DNA from: Albimonas donghaensis
GTDB taxonomy: Bacteria > Pseudomonadota > Alphaproteobacteria > Rhodobacterales > Rhodobacteraceae
Assembly (NCBI RefSeq): GCF_900106695.1
Contig: NZ_FNMZ01000001.1
Location: forward strand, 868,001-932,000
Reading direction: 5' to 3'
DNA: 64,000 bases
How positions within the stretch are numbered: the first letter of the stretch is position 1; every line of letters begins with the position of its first letter. Under the pieces are notes generated by a model, which saw only the letters and a list, made by a program, of their open reading frames with translations, made no database searches and was not told where the DNA came from. Made by a program: the position numbers and the translations under genes. Positions 23,618 to 32,736 of the stretch are shown here, piece after piece.

Positions 23618-26149
23618 TTGGCCCCGCGCAGCGCCCGCGCAGCACGCTCCCTGATCGACAACGCCGCGGCCTTGCCCGGCGCGGTAATGAAGGGCGGCTG
23701 GTCGCGGGCCGCCCGGTTGCAGGTGACGGTGCTGGTGGTGCTTGTCGGCCCGGTGCTGGCGGCGCTGACCGGCTGGGCCCTGTCCGGGGGCGTCGACGGG
23801 CCGGTGCGCCAGGAGACGCTGCGCGGGGTCTTCCTGCTCGACGTCGTATACATCCTCGTCATCGCGGGGCTGGTGATCTGGCGGGTCACGGCGCTGATCT
23901 CGGCGCGGCGCGCGCGCTCGGCGGGCTCGCGCCTGCATCTGCGGCTGACCGGGGTGTTCGCGGTCATGGCGCTGGCGCCGACCATTCTCGTCGCGGTCTT
24001 CGCGACGCTCACCGTCAGTTTCGGGATCGAGGGCTGGTTTTCGGATCAGATCGGTTCGGTCGTGCGCAATTCGCTGGTGACCGCGCAGAGCTACGAGCAG
24101 GAGCACCGGCGCCGCATCCGGGCCGAGATCCTGGCCATGGCCAACGACCTCAACCGCGCTGGCGAGCAGGGGATCAACGACGGCCAGCTGGGCGAACTGC
24201 TGCGCGCCCAGGCCCGGCTGCGCGAGTTCCCGGAGGCCTATGTCTTCGACAGCTCGATGGAGCTGCGGGCGCGGGGCGAGTTCTCCTACCTTTTCGGGTT
24301 CGTGCCGCCGGATACCGAGGCGCTGGCCCGGGCGCGGGCGGGGGAGGTCGTCGTGGTCTCCGACAGCGACGCCAACGAGATCCGGGCGCTGGTCTACCTG
24401 CGGAGCTTCTTCGACTACTATCTGCTGGTCAGCCGCAACGTGGACGGCGAGGTGCTGCGCCTGCTGGACGAGACCCAGGACACCGTCCAGCTATACGAGC
24501 GGCTGGAGAAGGACCGCTCCACCATCCTTCTGGAATTCGCGATCCTCTATGTGGGCTTCGCGCTGGTGGTGACGCTGGCGGCGATCTGGGCGGGGCTCTA
24601 TTTCGCGGAGCGCCTGGCGCGGCCCATCGGACGGCTGGCCGGCGCGGCGGAACGGGTCGGCGCGGGCGATCTGGACGTAAGGGTGCGCGAGGAGCGCGGC
24701 GACGACGAGATCGCGGTGCTGAGCCGGATCTTCAACCGCATGACCGAGCAGGTGAAGGGCCAGCGCGACGCGCTGGTCGCGGTGAACCACGAGACCGAGC
24801 GGCGCCGGCGCTTCATGGCCACCGTGCTGGGGGGCGTGACCGCCGGGGTCGCGCGCCTGGACGCGGCGGGACGGGTGGAGCTGCTGAACGAGGCCGGCGC
24901 GCGGATGCTGGGGGTGACCCCGCTGGAGGCCGCGGGACGGCCGCTGGGGGAACTCGCGCCCATGTTCCAGCCGCTGCTGGACCAGGCGCGGGATCGCCGG
25001 GCGGGACACGCCACCGACCGCATCCACGCGAGCCTCCAGGGCGCGGACCGGGATTTCCTGGCCCGCGTGGCGCGCACCGCGCCGGACGGGGACGCGGAGG
25101 CTTTCGTGCTGACCTTCGACGACCTGACCGAGCTGGTCGCCGCTCAGCGCATGGCCGCCTGGGGCGACATCGCCCGGCGCATCGCGCATGAGATCAAGAA
25201 CCCGCTGACCCCGATCCAGCTTTCCGCCGAACGCCTCAAGGCCAAGTTCGCCGGCCGGCTGGAGGGACGCGAGCGGGAGCGGTTCGACAGCTACTCGGAC
25301 ATGATCGTGCGGCAGGCGGGCGACATCCGCCGCATGGTCGACGAGTTCTCGCGCTTCGCCCGGATGCCGGCGCCGGTGCCCGAGCCCAACGACGTGGGCG
25401 AGATCCTGCGCGAAGCCGTGCTGCTGCAATCGGAGGCCGGCGGTTCGGTGATCTTCGAGGCGGTCGAGCACGGCGAGCCCCGCGCCATCCGCTGCGACCG
25501 GGGAATGCTGGCGCAGGCGCTGACCAATCTGCTCAAGAACGCCGGCGAGGCGGTGGAGGCTCGGCTCGCACTTCGCCCCGAGCCGCCGGGCCGGGTGCGG
25601 GTGGAGCTGACCCGGACGCCGGAGGCCGAGGTGATCCGGATCATGGACAATGGGGTCGGCTTGCCGGAGACAGGTCGCTCTCGCCTGCTCGAGCCCTATG
25701 TGACCACGAGAGACAAGGGCACGGGGCTCGGCCTCGCGATCGTCAAGAAGATCGTGGAAGAGCATGGTGGGGGATTCGCGCTGGACGATGCGCCGGAAGG
25801 CTGGGACAGGCCTGACGGCGCCGACGCGACGCCCGGGGATGCGCCGCAGGACGAATCCGAGCCCGCGCGGCAGGGCGACGAAAAGCACGCGCCGCGAGGC
25901 GAGGCTAAAAACGCGCCGCGAGGCGCGATGGCGGTGATCCGCCTGCCGGCGACGCCGGCGGGCGGCGGCAAGGGGCCCGGAACGGGGACGCCCGAGGGCG
26001 GGGGCCCTTCGACGGCGCGCGCCGGGACGGACAATAACGCAAACCGCGAGGCCGATCGCCGCAAGGCGGCGGCGCAGACCGCGGAGACCGAGACGGGGCG
26101 CGCAGACCTCGCCGACGGCGGAGAGGCAGGAGCAGGAACGCATGGCTGA
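23618..26149 (+). CDS. ntrY: Membrane sensor histidine kinase NtrY
   Basis: 843 residues from TTG 23618 (preceded by GAAAGG at 7 bases); ATG 23687 is an alternative but lacks a ribosome-binding site. Membrane helices lie near residues 35-55, 70-90 and 110-135; an extracytoplasmic region follows, then another helix near 310-330 and a HAMP domain (LARPIGRLAGAAERVGAGDLDV). A PAS domain precedes His524 in [17 protein letters not shown]-binding boxes are NLLKNAGEAV, MDNGVGLPE and GTGLGLAIVKK. After the last box the usual short strand is split by a charged insertion of about 45 residues, and a ~75-residue Gly/Pro/Ala tail follows. NtrY/NtrX govern nitrogen and redox responses. Confidence 0.9.
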   Translation: MAPRSARAARSLIDNAAALPGAVMKGGWSRAARLQVTVLVVLVGPVLAALTGWALSGGVDGPVRQETLRGVFLLDVVYILVIAGLVIWRVTALISARRARSAGSRLHLRLTGVFAVMALAPTILVAVFATLTVSFGIEGWFSDQIGSVVRNSLVTAQSYEQEHRRRIRAEILAMANDLNRAGEQGINDGQLGELLRAQARLREFPEAYVFDSSMELRARGEFSYLFGFVPPDTEALARARAGEVVVVSDSDANEIRALVYLRSFFDYYLLVSRNVDGEVLRLLDETQDTVQLYERLEKDRSTILLEFAILYVGFALVVTLAAIWAGLYFAERLARPIGRLAGAAERVGAGDLDVRVREERGDDEIAVLSRIFNRMTEQVKGQRDALVAVNHETERRRRFMATVLGGVTAGVARLDAAGRVELLNEAGARMLGVTPLEAAGRPLGELAPMFQPLLDQARDRRAGHATDRIHASLQGADRDFLARVARTAPDGDAEAFVLTFDDLTELVAAQRMAAWGDIARRIAHEIKNPLTPIQLSAERLKAKFAGRLEGRERERFDSYSDMIVRQAGDIRRMVDEFSRFARMPAPVPEPNDVGEILREAVLLQSEAGGSVIFEAVEHGEPRAIRCDRGMLAQALTNLLKNAGEAVEARLALRPEPPGRVRVELTRTPEAEVIRIMDNGVGLPETGRSRLLEPYVTTRDKGTGLGLAIVKKIVEEHGGGFALDDAPEGWDRPDGADATPGDAPQDESEPARQGDEKHAPRGEAKNAPRGAMAVIRLPATPAGGGKGPGTGTPEGGGPSTARAGTDNNANREADRRKAAAQTAETETGRADLADGGEAGAGTHG
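25887..25925 (+). repeat. Short direct repeat inside the ntrY insertion
   Basis: A 15-bp sequence (ACGCGCCGCGAGGCG) occurs at 25887-25901 and again at 25911-25925, a 24-base period. It encodes the paired HAPRGE / NAPRG motifs, so the insertion probably grew by slippage or duplication. Confidence 0.75.
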
Positions 26150-27557
26150 CATTCTGGTGGTCGACGACGAAGCGGATATCCGCGAACTGGTCGCCGACAT
26201 CCTGGAGGACGAGGGCCACGCGACCCGACAGGCCGCGGACGCCGACGGCGCGCTGCGGGCGGTGGAGACGGCGCGGCCCGATCTCATCATCCTCGACATC
26301 TGGTTGCAGGGCAGCCGCATGGACGGGATCGAGATCCTCAAGACCGTGCGTCGCAACCAGCCGGACATTCCGGTGGTGATCATCTCGGGTCACGGCAATA
26401 TCGAGGTCGCGGTGGCCGCGGTGAAGCAGGGCGCCTACGACTTCATCGAGAAGCCCTTCACCACCGATCAGCTGATGCTGGTCGCCACCCGCGCGCTGGA
26501 GGCGAGCCGCCTGCGCCGGGAGAACGCCGCGCTGAAGGTCTCGGACCAGCAGCAGGCGGAGATCCTGGGCGCGAGCCATGCGGTGGCGGCGCTGCGCCAG
26601 AAGCTCGACCGGGTGGCGCGGACCGCGAGCCGGGTGCTGCTGTCGGGGCCCTCGGGGTCCGGCAAGGAAGTGGCGGCGCGCTATATCCACGCGCGGTCCG
26701 AGCGGTCAGGCAAGGCCTTCGTGGTGCTCAACTCGGCGACGATCGAGCCGGGCAAGATGGAAGAGACGCTGTTCGGGCGCGAGCGTGACGACGGCGGCGT
26801 GGTTCCCGGCCTGTTCGAGAAGGCGCATGGCGGGACCCTGTTCCTCGACGAGGTGGCGGAGATGCCGCCGGGGACCCAGGCCAAGATCCTGCGGGTGCTG
26901 GTCGATCAGCGTTTCGCGCGCGTCGGCGGCGCGGACATGGTGCAGGTGGACACGCGGGTGATTTCGGCCACGACGCGGGATCTGGAGGGTCTGATCGGCG
27001 CCGGCAAGTTCCGCGAGGACCTCTACCATCGCTTGTCCGTGGTGCCGCTGGAGACGCCGCCGCTGGCCGCGCGGCGCGAGGACATCCCGATGCTGGCCGA
27101 GCATTTCCTCGCCCGCCTGTCGGAGAGCGAGGGCCTGCCGCTGCGCCGTCTGTCGGCCGACGCCTCGGCGCTGCTGCAGACCCAGAACTGGCCGGGCAAT
27201 GTGCGCCAGCTTCGCAACGTCATGGAGCAGGTGCTGATCCTGGGGCAGGGCGCGGGCGATATCCGGCCGGAGGAGCTGCCGTTATCGGCGGGGGAACCGG
27301 CGGAGGGCGGCTCGATCCTGTCGCCGGCCATGGCGACGCTGCCGCTTCGCGAGGCGCGGGAATTGTTCGAGCGCGACTATCTTATCGCCCAGATCAACCG
27401 CTTCGGCGGCAACATCTCCAAGACCGCGGCCTTCGTGGGAATGGAGCGATCGGCGCTGCACCGGAAACTGAAGAGCCTCGGGGTCGCCACGGTGACCCGC
27501 GGCGGCGCGCGCGTGGCGGTGGTCGGCGAGGGCGACGAAGAGGAATTCGAGGACTGA
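26142..27557 (+). CDS. ntrX: Response regulator NtrX
   Basis: 471 residues. The receiver has Asp52 in ILDIWLQG and EKPFTTDQ. The AAA+ domain has Walker A GPSGSGKE and FLDEVAEMPP, but where activators carry GAFTGA this protein reads DDGGVVPGLFEKAHGG, so it should not drive sigma-54 promoters in the classic way; that absence is usual in alphaproteobacterial NtrX. A Fis-type HTH is at the C-terminus (FVGMERSALHRKLKSLG). It overlaps ntrY by 8 bases and ends the operon. Confidence 0.93.
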   Translation: MADILVVDDEADIRELVADILEDEGHATRQAADADGALRAVETARPDLIILDIWLQGSRMDGIEILKTVRRNQPDIPVVIISGHGNIEVAVAAVKQGAYDFIEKPFTTDQLMLVATRALEASRLRRENAALKVSDQQQAEILGASHAVAALRQKLDRVARTASRVLLSGPSGSGKEVAARYIHARSERSGKAFVVLNSATIEPGKMEETLFGRERDDGGVVPGLFEKAHGGTLFLDEVAEMPPGTQAKILRVLVDQRFARVGGADMVQVDTRVISATTRDLEGLIGAGKFREDLYHRLSVVPLETPPLAARREDIPMLAEHFLARLSESEGLPLRRLSADASALLQTQNWPGNVRQLRNVMEQVLILGQGAGDIRPEELPLSAGEPAEGGSILSPAMATLPLREARELFERDYLIAQINRFGGNISKTAAFVGMERSALHRKLKSLGVATVTRGGARVAVVGEGDEEEFED

Positions 27558-27895
27558 GGCCGGGAGAGGCGGACCCGGCCGACGGGGGCGCCCGGAGGCC
27601 GCAGGGCCGTCGATCCGCCCGTTTCCCAGCCTTCCGGGCCTGAGCGCGGGGCGTGCAGGTCGAGGGACGTTCTCGCCACGTTGCAGGCGGTGAGGCGGGC
27701 CAGCCTTTCCGACGGGATCAGGTGGACCAGGCGCAGGTTGGGCTGCGTGGGGGCGATGCGCCTGGGGGAGGGGTGCGTCCCGGTCACGCCGCGATGGGCG
27801 CGTCGTCGGCGTCCTGGCCCCCGATCAGGGGCAGGGCGCGGGCGGGGCCCCGTGACCGGGCGCGCAGGCCGGCGAGGCCAAGCGTCCGGGGGCGG
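27558..27895. other. Intergenic region between convergent ntrX and SDR gene
   Basis: 338 bases. Immediately after the ntrX stop is a 7-bp inverted repeat (GGCCGGG at 27558-27564, CCCGGCC at 27574-27580) without a T-tract, perhaps a weak transcript end. I see no credible gene, RNA or repeat in the rest; open frames here are only a result of high GC. Confidence 0.4.
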
Positions 27896-28564
27896 TCATC
27901 CCAACAGGTCCGGCAGCAGAGCCGCGGCGGCCGCGGCGGGGGGCGTCAGGGCTTCGCGGTCCTCGCCGGGACGGAAGCGGGCGCGGAGCGCGGTCGGCAT
28001 GGCCGGAGGCGCGAGGTGCAGGACCTCGTGGCGGAACGCGGCGGCTTCCTCGGCCCAGGCGCCGGTGAGGGCGCGGGCGGCGGCCTGCGACGCGGCGTAG
28101 GCGCCGTGGAAGGGGCCGGTATTCACCAGATCCTCGAAGAACACCGCCCGCCCGGCCGGCGCGGCGCGCAGCAGCGGGTCCACCACCCGGATCAGCCGCG
28201 CCGTGGCGCGGGCGTTGACGGCGAAGGTCTTGTCCCAGTCCTTGGCGTCCGCATGTTCGGCCGGCGAGAGCGGCGGCGCGTGCACGGCGGCATGAACCCA
28301 GAGGTCCAGCCGGCCCCAGCGCTGGTGGATGGCGGCGCCCAGCCGCTCCAGCCCCGGATCGTCGGTGACGTCGAGCGGGACCAGAGTCGCGCCCGGGCCG
28401 CCGGCGGCCCGGATGGCGTCGTCCAGCTCCTCCAGCCCGCCGACGGTGCGGGCCACGGCGATGATTTCGGCCCCACGGGCGCCCAGCGCCTCGGCGAGCG
28501 CGCGGCCGAGGCCGCGGGAGGCGCCGGTGACCAGCGCCGCCTTTCCAGAAAGTTCCAACGTCAT
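27896..28564 (-). CDS. Short-chain dehydrogenase/reductase family protein
   Basis: 222 residues. The Rossmann motif TGASRGLG sits at about residues 13-20, followed by DVTDDPG and a diverged NAG region (VHAAVHAPPL). The active-site tyrosine is in GAYAASQAAARAL, so the normal YxxxK reads YxxxQ: the catalytic lysine is missing. The segment before it (VFFEDLVNTGPFHGAY) also lacks the usual paired serines. It may bind NAD(P) without oxidoreductase activity or use another mechanism. It begins 7 bases after purF on the same strand and is probably co-transcribed. Confidence 0.8.
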   Translation of the reverse strand: MTLELSGKAALVTGASRGLGRALAEALGARGAEIIAVARTVGGLEELDDAIRAAGGPGATLVPLDVTDDPGLERLGAAIHQRWGRLDLWVHAAVHAPPLSPAEHADAKDWDKTFAVNARATARLIRVVDPLLRAAPAGRAVFFEDLVNTGPFHGAYAASQAAARALTGAWAEEAAAFRHEVLHLAPPAMPTALRARFRPGEDREALTPPAAAAAALLPDLLG

Positions 28565-28571
28565 GAGAGCC

Positions 28572-30056
28572 TTATTCGGCGGCCTTGAGAGAGATCCGGC
28601 CCATCTCGATCATGTCGGAGGGCTGGACGGGGTATTCGCCCGAGAAGCAGGCGTCGCAATATTGGGGCCGCTCGGGGTCGCGGCCGGTCTCCTCTCCCAC
28701 AGCGCGGTAGAGGCCGTCGAGCGACACGAAACGCAGCGAGTCGACGCCGATATGGTCGCGCATCTCCTCCTCCGACATGGAAGAGGCGAGGAGCTTGTCC
28801 TTGTCGGGCGTGTCGACGCCGTAGAAGCAGGGCCAGGCGGTGGGCGGCGAGGCGATGCGGAAATGCACCTCGCGCGCGCCGGCGTCGAGGATCATGTCCT
28901 TGATCTTCATCGAGGTCGTGCCGCGCACCACCGAGTCGTCCACCAGCACCACCCGCTTGCCGCGGATGATGGCGCGGTTGACGTTGAGCTTGAGGCGCAC
29001 GCCCATGTTGCGGATCTGCTCCGTCGGCTCGATGAAGGTGCGGCCCACATACTGGTTGCGGATGATCCCCATGGCGAAGGGGATGCCCGATTCCTGGCTG
29101 TAGCCGATGGCGGCCGGCGTGCCCGAATCCGGCACCGCGCAGACCAGGTCGGCTTCCACCGGCGCCTCGCGCGCCAGTTCGACGCCGATGCGGCGGCGGC
29201 TCTCATAGACCGAGGCGCCGCCGATGACGCTGTCGGGGCGCGAGAAATACACATGCTCGAAGATGCAGAAGCGTGGGCGCTGCGGCTCGAACGGCATGGT
29301 GGAGCGCAGGCCGGTGTCGTCGATGGTCACCATCTCGCCGGGGAGCACGTCGCGGATGAACTCGGCCCCGACGATGTCGAGGGCGCAGGTCTCGGACGCC
29401 AGGATCCAGGCGTCTCCGATCCGTCCCAGCACCAGCGGGCGCACGCCAAGGGGGTCGCGCACGCCGATCAGCCCGTCGGAGGTCAGCGCCAGGAAGGAGA
29501 ACGCGCCTTCGACGCGGCGCAGCGCGTCCTTGAGGCGTTCGGGGATGGTGCGATGGAAGGACCGGGCCATCAGATGCAGCACCGCCTCGGTGTCCGAGGT
29601 GGTGTGGAACAGCGAGCCGCGCTCGATCAGTTCGCGCTTGATCTGCAGGGCGTTGGTAAGATTGCCGTTATGCGCGATGGCGACGCCGCCGACGGCGAGG
29701 TCGCCATGAAAGGGCTGCACGTCGCGCAGGGTGGTATGGCCCTTGGACCCGGTGGTCGAGTAGCGGACATGGCCGATGCCGGAGCGGCCGGGGAGCTGCT
29801 CCATGGTCTCGGCGGAAGTGAAGTTGTCGCGCACGTAGCCGAGTTTCTTGACCACGTTGAAGCCGCGGGACTCGTCATGCGTGACGATGCCCCCGGCCTC
29901 CTGGCCGCGATGCTGGAGCGCGTGCAGGCCCAGCGCCACGAAGTTGGCGGCGTCGCCGGCCCCGTAGATGCCGAACAGGCCGCATTCCTCGCGCAGCTTG
30001 TCGCCGTCGGGGCTCTCGAACGGGCTGGCGAGCGGAAATCGGCGGGGCTCTTGCAT
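28572..30056 (-). CDS. purF: Amidophosphoribosyltransferase
   Basis: 494 residues from ATG 30056. PurF makes 5-phosphoribosylamine from PRPP and glutamine, the first committed purine step. The nucleophile Cys25 is in REECGLFGIYG after a ~24-residue propeptide, as in the Bacillus-type enzymes. Iron-sulfur cluster cysteines of that type are visible in SETCALD, WPCFYGVD and YCDACFSG. The PRPP motif is VVLVDDSVVRGTT. GGGAGCTTCCAGCCG precedes ATG 30056; an in-frame ATG at 30125, 7 bases after cvpA, is the alternative start. cvpA-purF is a classic gene pair. Confidence 0.95.
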   Translation of the reverse strand: MQEPRRFPLASPFESPDGDKLREECGLFGIYGAGDAANFVALGLHALQHRGQEAGGIVTHDESRGFNVVKKLGYVRDNFTSAETMEQLPGRSGIGHVRYSTTGSKGHTTLRDVQPFHGDLAVGGVAIAHNGNLTNALQIKRELIERGSLFHTTSDTEAVLHLMARSFHRTIPERLKDALRRVEGAFSFLALTSDGLIGVRDPLGVRPLVLGRIGDAWILASETCALDIVGAEFIRDVLPGEMVTIDDTGLRSTMPFEPQRPRFCIFEHVYFSRPDSVIGGASVYESRRRIGVELAREAPVEADLVCAVPDSGTPAAIGYSQESGIPFAMGIIRNQYVGRTFIEPTEQIRNMGVRLKLNVNRAIIRGKRVVLVDDSVVRGTTSMKIKDMILDAGAREVHFRIASPPTAWPCFYGVDTPDKDKLLASSMSEEEMRDHIGVDSLRFVSLDGLYRAVGEETGRDPERPQYCDACFSGEYPVQPSDMIEMGRISLKAAE

Positions 30057-30132
30057 CGGCTGGAAGCTCCCATGAGCGAGGTTGGCGCCGGGGGTGAACA
30101 TATTCCGGTTCCGGCGGCTTGTCATCGCGTCG

Positions 30133-30717
30133 TCATGCAGCAGCGTCGCCCGAAAGCGCCGGCACGCCGCCGCATTCGGACATCAGGCTGTTGACCGGAT
30201 CGAAGAGCCAGGAGGGCAGGGTGGTGGGCAGCTCGGCGCTCATGATCGAGGCGGCTTCGGCGATCATGCCGATCAGGCGCGAGTCGTCGATGATCGCCAG
30301 CCGGTCCGTGGGCGGCACCACCTGGTCGTAGATCAGGTAGACCACGGCGGCGAGCACCAGCCCGCGCGCCACGCCGAAGACGAAGCCCAGACCCTTGTCG
30401 ACCGGGCCCAGCACGCTGTCCTGCACCGCCGAGGAGAACAGCGGCGTGAAGATCGACAGCAGAATCAGCGCGATGGCGAAGGACACCGAGAAGGCGGCGA
30501 GCTTCGAGAGCGTGCAGGACGAGGCCAGCATGGGGCCGACGCCCGGAATCTCCTGCAACAGCGGCTCGATGAGCAGGGCGACGTTCAGCGCCGCGATGGC
30601 GGCCAGGATCCAGCCGAGGATCGCCAGCGCCTCGCGCGTGAAGCCGCGCGACCAGGCCAGCAGGCCCGAAATCAGCAGCACGGCGAGGATCACCCCGTCC
30701 GCGATCGTGAAGCTCAT
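30133..30717 (-). CDS. cvpA: CvpA family membrane protein
   Basis: 194 residues with about four membrane helices: DGVILAVLLISGLLAW, ALAILGWILAAIAAL, FSVSFAIALILLSIF and GLGFVFGVARGLVLAAVVYLI. The motif SRGFTREALAILGW is typical of CvpA. The family is tied to colicin V production and stress or envelope phenotypes; the molecular role is not settled. GAGGGACGAGAACGC before ATG 30717 decides the start over an upstream in-frame ATG at 30777. It lies directly before purF. Confidence 0.9.
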   Translation of the reverse strand: MSFTIADGVILAVLLISGLLAWSRGFTREALAILGWILAAIAALNVALLIEPLLQEIPGVGPMLASSCTLSKLAAFSVSFAIALILLSIFTPLFSSAVQDSVLGPVDKGLGFVFGVARGLVLAAVVYLIYDQVVPPTDRLAIIDDSRLIGMIAEAASIMSAELPTTLPSWLFDPVNSLMSECGGVPALSGDAAA

Positions 30718-30829
30718 GCGTTCTCGTCCCTCGCCAAGCGCGCGCCGGGGGTCGCCCCCGGGGATCGCCCGTCCCACCAGATGCGGGCGACGCGCGTCCT
30801 GCGCATCCCCCGCCCGATTCCGCGCCGGC

Positions 30830-32203
30830 TTACGCTTCGGCGTCGAGGAGGCGGGCCACCAACCCGCTCAGATCCTCGATTCGGTGCACCGTCATGCCAG
30901 AATTCGCGCCCGGCTTCACCTGCGAAGGGGCCAGCGCGACGTTGAAGCCGAGCTTGGCGGCCTCCCGCAGGCGGGTGTCGGTCTGCGGCGCCGGGCGCAC
31001 GGCCCCTGACAGGCTTATCTCGCCGAACACCACGGTGTCGGGTTCCAGCGCGCGGTCCTGGGCGGCCGAGAGCAGGGCCGCGGCCACGGCGAGATCCGCC
31101 GCGGGCTCCGACACGCGAAGGCCTCCGGCGACGTTGAGATAAACGTCCCGGCCGCCGAGCGCCACCCCGCAGCGCGCTTCGAGCACCGCGAGGATCATCG
31201 CGAGCCGGCCGCTGTCCCAGCCCACCACCGCCCGGCGGGGCGAGCCGGGGGCGGCGGATCCGACCAGGGCCTGGATCTCCACCAGCAGGGGGCGCGTGCC
31301 CTCGACGCCGGCGAAGACCACGGTGCCGGGGGAGGCGCGGCCGCGCTCCGACAGGAACAGGGCGGAGGGGTTGGAGACCTGGGCGAGGCCGCGGGCGGTC
31401 ATTTCGAACACCCCGATCTCGTCCGAGGGGCCGAAGCGGTTCTTCACGGCGCGCAGGATGCGGAACGGGTGGCCGCGCTCGCCCTCGAAATAAAGCACGG
31501 TGTCGACCATGTGCTCGACCACGCGGGGGCCGGCGATCTGGCCCTCCTTGGTGACGTGGCCGACCAGGATGACCGCGGCGCCGCGGGTCTTGGCGAACGC
31601 GGTGAGCGCATGGGCCGCGGCGCGGACCTGGGAGACGGAGCCGGGGGCGCTGTCGACCGAATCGAGCCACATGGTCTGGATCGAGTCGACCACGACGACG
31701 TCGGGCTTCTCCTCCTCCAGCGTGGCGAGGATTTCGCGCAGGCCGGTTTCCGCGGCGAGCTGCACGGGGCTGTCCTGCAGGCCGAGCCGGGCGGCGCGCA
31801 TGCGGATCTGGCCGGTGGCTTCCTCTCCGGACACGTAGATGGCCTTGGCCCCCTGGCGCGCGAAGGCGGCGGTGGCCTGAAGCAGCAGGGTGGACTTGCC
31901 GATGCCGGGATCGCCGCCGACCAGCACGGCGGACGCGGTGGCGAGGCCGCCGCCGAGCACGCGGTCCAGCTCTCCCACCCCGGCGGACATGCGGGCGGGG
32001 GCGGGTTCGGAGCCTGCGAGCGCCACCAGCGGCACGCGGCGAATGCGGTTCTTGCCGGGGCCGGTGGGCTTGGGGAGGGCGGGGCCGAGGCCCGCGTCCT
32101 CGGTGATCGAATTCCAGGCCCCGCAGGCGTCGCAGCGCCCCGCCCATTTGCCATGGACGGCGCCGCATTCGGCGCAGGTGAAGGTGGGGGCGGAGCGGGC
32201 CAT
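30830..32203 (-). CDS. radA: DNA repair protein RadA
   Basis: 457 residues. RadA is a RecA-like branch-migration helicase in recombination. A zinc finger is at the start (CAECGAVHGKWAGRCDAC). The ATPase has Walker A GGDPGIGKST, VVVVDSIQTMW, and the RadA-specific KNRFG motif. The C-terminal third is the Lon-like domain (GGRDVYLNVAGGLRVSEP). ATG 32203 is chosen because the protein begins directly with the zinc finger (MARSAPTFTCAEC); the frame is open much further upstream with no homology. Confidence 0.95.
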   Translation of the reverse strand: MARSAPTFTCAECGAVHGKWAGRCDACGAWNSITEDAGLGPALPKPTGPGKNRIRRVPLVALAGSEPAPARMSAGVGELDRVLGGGLATASAVLVGGDPGIGKSTLLLQATAAFARQGAKAIYVSGEEATGQIRMRAARLGLQDSPVQLAAETGLREILATLEEEKPDVVVVDSIQTMWLDSVDSAPGSVSQVRAAAHALTAFAKTRGAAVILVGHVTKEGQIAGPRVVEHMVDTVLYFEGERGHPFRILRAVKNRFGPSDEIGVFEMTARGLAQVSNPSALFLSERGRASPGTVVFAGVEGTRPLLVEIQALVGSAAPGSPRRAVVGWDSGRLAMILAVLEARCGVALGGRDVYLNVAGGLRVSEPAADLAVAAALLSAAQDRALEPDTVVFGEISLSGAVRPAPQTDTRLREAAKLGFNVALAPSQVKPGANSGMTVHRIEDLSGLVARLLDAEA

Positions 32204-32253
32204 GGGCCGGTTGTGGACGCTCCGCATGCGAAGGGCAAGCGGGGGGCGGAAGG

Positions 32254-32727
32254 CTATTGCGCGCGGGTGTGGCGGCGCGCGGTCAGCATCGAAAGCGCCA
32301 GCGACAGCAGGATGCAGAAGGCGAAGAGCCAGAGGCCCCATGCGGTCTCCACCCGCCCCACGCCGACGCCCTTGACGATGACGATGGTGAGCGCGAGCAG
32401 GAACATGTCGGCCATGGCGAGCTTGCCCAGCAGTTCCAGCGCCGGGAGGGCGCGGGGGGTGAGCCGGCCGAAATGCACGGCGGCGAGCGACAGGGTCTTG
32501 GCGTAGGGCAGGACCAGCGCCAGCAGAGCCACCAGCAGGGCGAGCGCCGCGTCCGCCTCCCACAACGCGCCGAGGCCGGAGAGGATCGACACGTCCTCGC
32601 CGGCCATGAAGGGCAGGAAGCCGGTGCGCGCCACGGGCGCGGTCCAGGCCAGCGGCCAGAGCGGCAGAAGCGCGAGATTGGCGAAGGCGAGATGCCGGGG
32701 TGTGATGGGCGCGGGGGCGAGGGTCAC
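32254..32727 (-). CDS. Paraquat-inducible protein A (PqiA) family membrane protein
   Basis: 157 residues, four hydrophobic helices. The PqiA-family signature is seen in LVLPYAKTLSLAAVHFGRL, LLGKLAMADMFLLALTIV and AWGLWLFAFCILLSLALSM. PqiA-type proteins work with MCE-domain proteins in envelope lipid traffic; no pqiB-like gene is adjacent, but mlaEF, another MCE-linked module, lies 1.4 kb upstream on the same strand. The start is 9 bases after the serralysin stop, so both are probably on one transcript. Confidence 0.85.
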   Translation of the reverse strand: MTLAPAPITPRHLAFANLALLPLWPLAWTAPVARTGFLPFMAGEDVSILSGLGALWEADAALALLVALLALVLPYAKTLSLAAVHFGRLTPRALPALELLGKLAMADMFLLALTIVIVKGVGVGRVETAWGLWLFAFCILLSLALSMLTARRHTRAQ

Positions 32728-32736
32728 GGACGAGGC

